DNA of 64,000 nt from Roseibium limicola. Its GTDB lineage: Bacteria; Pseudomonadota; Alphaproteobacteria; Rhizobiales; Stappiaceae. The first letter of the stretch is position 1, and each line of letters begins with the position of its first letter. The notes under the pieces were generated by a model. It ran no database searches, had not been told where the DNA came from, and saw nothing but the letters and a program-made list of their open reading frames with translations. The stretch is from assembly GCF_017313085.1 (NCBI RefSeq), contig NZ_JAFLNF010000001.1:248001-312000 (forward strand), written 5' to 3'. The translations under genes were made by a program, and so were the position numbers. This document shows positions 61,812 through 64,000 of the stretch, piece by piece.

Positions 61812-62342
61812 TCAGATGAACGCCTTGGCGCCATCCCAGAACAGGCGCAAGCCGGCACTCGACCCTTGTGTCCAGACCACATTGCCACGCACCGGTCGCT
61901 CGAAACTGTCCACGTAGACGAGAACCTCCTCCGGCAGCGCCTCGAGCCCCTCCCCCTCAATACGGCAACCTGAGCGACTTGCATCCGTGATGACGCACTT
62001 CAGGCTCAATGTCCGCGACAGATCGCAAACTGTCGCGGTTGCCGTCACCGCATATCGCCGCTCAGCACGCTTTTCATGTTGAGGATGAACATCCTTGCGG
62101 AAGATAACGGTGATATACCCGTGCTTGCGCCCGGTCACCTTGCCCTTCTGAAACTCGTCCGCGCCCTCAAGCTTGACCGCAATATTCCGATTGAGAACAC
62201 CGAGCCCAATTCCCGAGAGCCGGCATCCCCAGTCGGAGAAATTCTCCGCAGTCGTCTCGACACACTTCAGCGTGTCGAGGTCCATCGCAAGTACGGACAA
62301 AGCGCCTGCCTCAATCGGCTCTGCAATTTTCGCTTGCCTCAT
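61812..62342 (-). CDS. Tandem PilZ domain protein
   Basis: A 176-residue protein with two PilZ-like halves. The C-terminal domain has the c-di-GMP motifs: RAERR (R-x-x-x-R) near residue 93 and DASRSG (D-x-S-x-x-G) in ITDASRSGCRIEGEG. The N-terminal half has the second motif (NFSDWGCRLSG) but no R-x-x-x-R, so it is probably non-binding. YcgR-like and other PilZ proteins act as c-di-GMP receptors for motility, adhesion or polymer synthesis; the partner here is unknown. It stands alone, transcribed leftwards towards the FAH terminator. Confidence 0.85.
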   Translation of the reverse strand: MRQAKIAEPIEAGALSVLAMDLDTLKCVETTAENFSDWGCRLSGIGLGVLNRNIAVKLEGADEFQKGKVTGRKHGYITVIFRKDVHPQHEKRAERRYAVTATATVCDLSRTLSLKCVITDASRSGCRIEGEGLEALPEEVLVYVDSFERPVRGNVVWTQGSSAGLRLFWDGAKAFI

Positions 62343-62643
62343 CGTCTCGCCATCGGTTCAGATAATCTCATCCCGCACCCTATACGGGAGAGGATGAAAA
62401 TTACCTTACGTCGCATCCGCATTTTTACCGAGATCGAAGCCTGCAACGGACGACATTCGCTGACCACGCTCTAATCGGCAAGAGATGGAGCGGGAACGAA
62501 ACGGCCATTAGAGAATTCACACAAGGGGCTAACTTCCTCAACACCAGACAACGGCGCTATGTTTCTCTGAAGCGCCGTGCCTTATCGCCTCGCAAACGCA
62601 TTTCTTCCCCCTCAACTTCTTCCCATCCGGAGTTCGGCACACC
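62343..62643. other. Divergent region, PilZ gene / SLC13 transporter
   Basis: No gene is visible. It must contain the promoters for the leftward PilZ gene and the rightward transporter. A short CCCG/CGGG repeat near 62375-62391 is the only structure noted. Confidence 0.35.
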
Positions 62644-64000
62644 GTGACATTCGACCAGATTGCTCTTTTCAGCCTCTTTGGCACGGTATTCGCTCTCCTT
62701 GTCTGGGGACGCATACGTTTCGACCTCGTTGCCTTTGCCGCTCTCATCGTGGCGGCATTGCTCGGCCTCGTTCCCGAGGAGGAGATGTTCTCCGGCTTTT
62801 CCAATCCGGCGGTCATCATCATTGCATTGGTGCTGATTGTCTCACGCGGCTTGATGAACTCCGGCGCAGTGGAATTTGCAGCTAAGTATCTGCTGGCCTT
62901 TTCCGGACGCCTGTCACTACATCTTGGCGCTCTTGGTCTCTTCGGCGCAGCACTTTCCGCCGTCATCAACAATGTCGCCGCATTAGCCCTCTTGCTCCCT
63001 CTGGATCTGGAGGCCTCAAAGAAGAACGGTCGTGCGCCGGGTGTCAGCCTGATGCCGCTGTCATTTGCAACGATTCTTGGCGGCATGATCACCATGATTG
63101 GTACGCCCCCCAACATCGTCATAGCCCAATATCGTCAGAGTTCGCTTGGTGAGTCGTTTTCGATGTTCGACTTTGCGCCAGTCGGCTTGATCGTTTGCGC
63201 GGCAGGCCTTCTCTATCTGACATTCATCGGCTGGCGCCTGTTGCCGAGCCGTTTGCACACAGCACCGGAAACCTTGGAAAAGTCAGACAGCCTCTATTTG
63301 GCCGAACTCAAGGTTGGCGAAGCTGCAAGTGAAGGCGACATCACGGTGCAGGATCTTTATCCTGCAGCCGACGAGAATGACCTCAATATCCTGGGTGTCA
63401 TCCGGCATGGGCGCCGTCTGCGCGGCTTCGCCCGCCGCGAGGTCCTTCAGCCCGGAGATTATCTCGTGGTCGAAGGCAACCCGAAAGGCATCGAAGCTTT
63501 CATGGGCGCAGCAAAGCTTGATTTTGCCGGTTCTGAGCAGCACAAGGCGGGCTTGACAGGCAACAGCTTGTCCCTGCAGGAGGCCATTGTCCCCGACAGT
63601 GCCCGAATTGCGCACCAGAGCGCGCTCGACCTGTCCCTGCTCTACGGTCATGGCGTGACGCTCCTCGGTATCTCACGTCAGGGCCGCACGTTGCACAGCC
63701 GGGTGCGGCATATGCCCATCCTGCCCGGTGACGTACTTCTGCTTCTGGGGCCATCCGAACGGCTCGCTTCCGCCATCACATGGCTTGGCGTTCTGCCGCT
63801 CGAGGGCCGCACCACTGATGTTCTTCAACGTAACAAGGCCTTCCTGGCCATCGGCAGCTTCGCGGCGGCGATTGCAGCTTCGATAATGGGCTGGATGCAC
63901 CTGGAGCTCGCGCTGGCCATCTGTGTCGGCGTCTTCGCCCTGTCGAAGCTGGTAAGCGGTCGTGAGGTCTATGAAGCGGTCGAGTGGAAGGTGATCGTCT
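62644..64000 (+). CDS. SLC13 family permease with TrkA-C domains (partial, runs off the window)
   Basis: The first 452 codons of a divalent anion:Na+ symporter family (DASS/ArsB-like superfamily) protein, open at the window end. Membrane segments start at FSLFGTVFALLVWG. AALSAVINNVAALALLLPL and ITMIGTPPNIVIAQY are the paired re-entrant motifs of the family. Two TrkA-C (RCK_C) ligand domains follow, about residues 225-300 and 310-385, each with a PGD loop (VLQPGDYLVVEGN and ILPGDVLLLLG). Membrane segments then resume. This layout is typical of bacterial SLC13-TrkA-C proteins, some of which carry sulfate or dicarboxylates. The start is GTG with GGAG ten bases upstream. Confidence 0.88.
   Translation, partial: MTFDQIALFSLFGTVFALLVWGRIRFDLVAFAALIVAALLGLVPEEEMFSGFSNPAVIIIALVLIVSRGLMNSGAVEFAAKYLLAFSGRLSLHLGALGLFGAALSAVINNVAALALLLPLDLEASKKNGRAPGVSLMPLSFATILGGMITMIGTPPNIVIAQYRQSSLGESFSMFDFAPVGLIVCAAGLLYLTFIGWRLLPSRLHTAPETLEKSDSLYLAELKVGEAASEGDITVQDLYPAADENDLNILGVIRHGRRLRGFARREVLQPGDYLVVEGNPKGIEAFMGAAKLDFAGSEQHKAGLTGNSLSLQEAIVPDSARIAHQSALDLSLLYGHGVTLLGISRQGRTLHSRVRHMPILPGDVLLLLGPSERLASAITWLGVLPLEGRTTDVLQRNKAFLAIGSFAAAIAASIMGWMHLELALAICVGVFALSKLVSGREVYEAVEWKVIV

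Noticed and set aside
1..64000. tRNA, rRNA, CRISPR arrays, insertion sequences and replication origin
   Set aside because: I looked for cloverleaf patterns, transposase motifs, terminal inverted repeats and DnaA-box clusters by eye and saw none that held up.

Overview
The window is chromosomal DNA of an alphaproteobacterium, most likely a member of the Hyphomicrobiales (Rhizobiales). Evidence for this is a set of families typical of that order (DUF1344, DUF1402, DUF1176, DUF930, an Omp25/Omp31-like barrel), a ClpS of the second alphaproteobacterial type, a PetP/PetR-like regulator pair, and gene clusters known from that order (SDR-uvrC ... pgsA-moaD-moaE; lgt-midA-like-pgeF; prs-rplY-pth-ychF). 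Gene density is high and the sequence is mostly GC-rich. No rRNA, tRNA, CRISPR array, insertion sequence or prophage was seen.

Layout. 1-4.8 kb: a chemoreceptor, an AT-rich islet with a frameshifted HNH endonuclease gene, and two small secreted DUF1344 proteins. 4.8-10.7 kb: uvrB with long terminal extensions, clpS, a secreted chalcone-isomerase-fold protein and an MFS transporter. 11-18.7 kb: DUF1402, a metallo-beta-lactamase-fold hydrolase, DUF1176, a cold-shock-domain protein with a glycine-rich repeat arm, a GNAT enzyme, rlmJ, a small secreted protein and a GST. 18.7-24.5 kb: an RND efflux pair and an outer-membrane barrel. 24.8-34.6 kb: a Ca2+/Na+ exchanger, a pteridine-reductase-like SDR, uvrC, a membrane-anchored EEP-fold protein, tdk, an AT-rich promoter region with a TPR-sulfotransferase, a HlyU-like protein, then pgsA-moaD-moaE. 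34.7-43.7 kb: a Bcr/CflA-type exporter, ilvE divergent from a petP-petR-histidine kinase operon, then a leftward run ybjN-like-proC-tetR-csaA-GNAT, and ubiK. 44-56.7 kb: lgt, a MidA-like methyltransferase, pgeF, an M24-fold hydrolase without metal ligands, a lipoprotein, prs, DUF930, rplY, pth, two tandem secreted RNase T2 enzymes, an MscS channel and ychF. 56.7-61.8 kb: a catabolic module of a four-gene ABC importer, a FadR-type GntR regulator and a divergent fumarylacetoacetase-family hydrolase around a textbook GntR operator. 61.8-64 kb: a tandem PilZ protein and the start of an SLC13/TrkA-C transporter cut off by the window edge.

Most of the window is housekeeping. The parts that stand out are the +1 frameshift in the HNH gene, the tandem RNase T2 pair with a shared unassigned N-terminal domain, the 35-residue glycine-rich repeats fused to a cold-shock domain behind a structured leader, the AT-hook-like tail of UvrB, the metal-free M24 protein, and the GntR/ABC/FAH module with its visible operators. 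Protein assignments come from reading motifs and remembered family features only; no database search was run.
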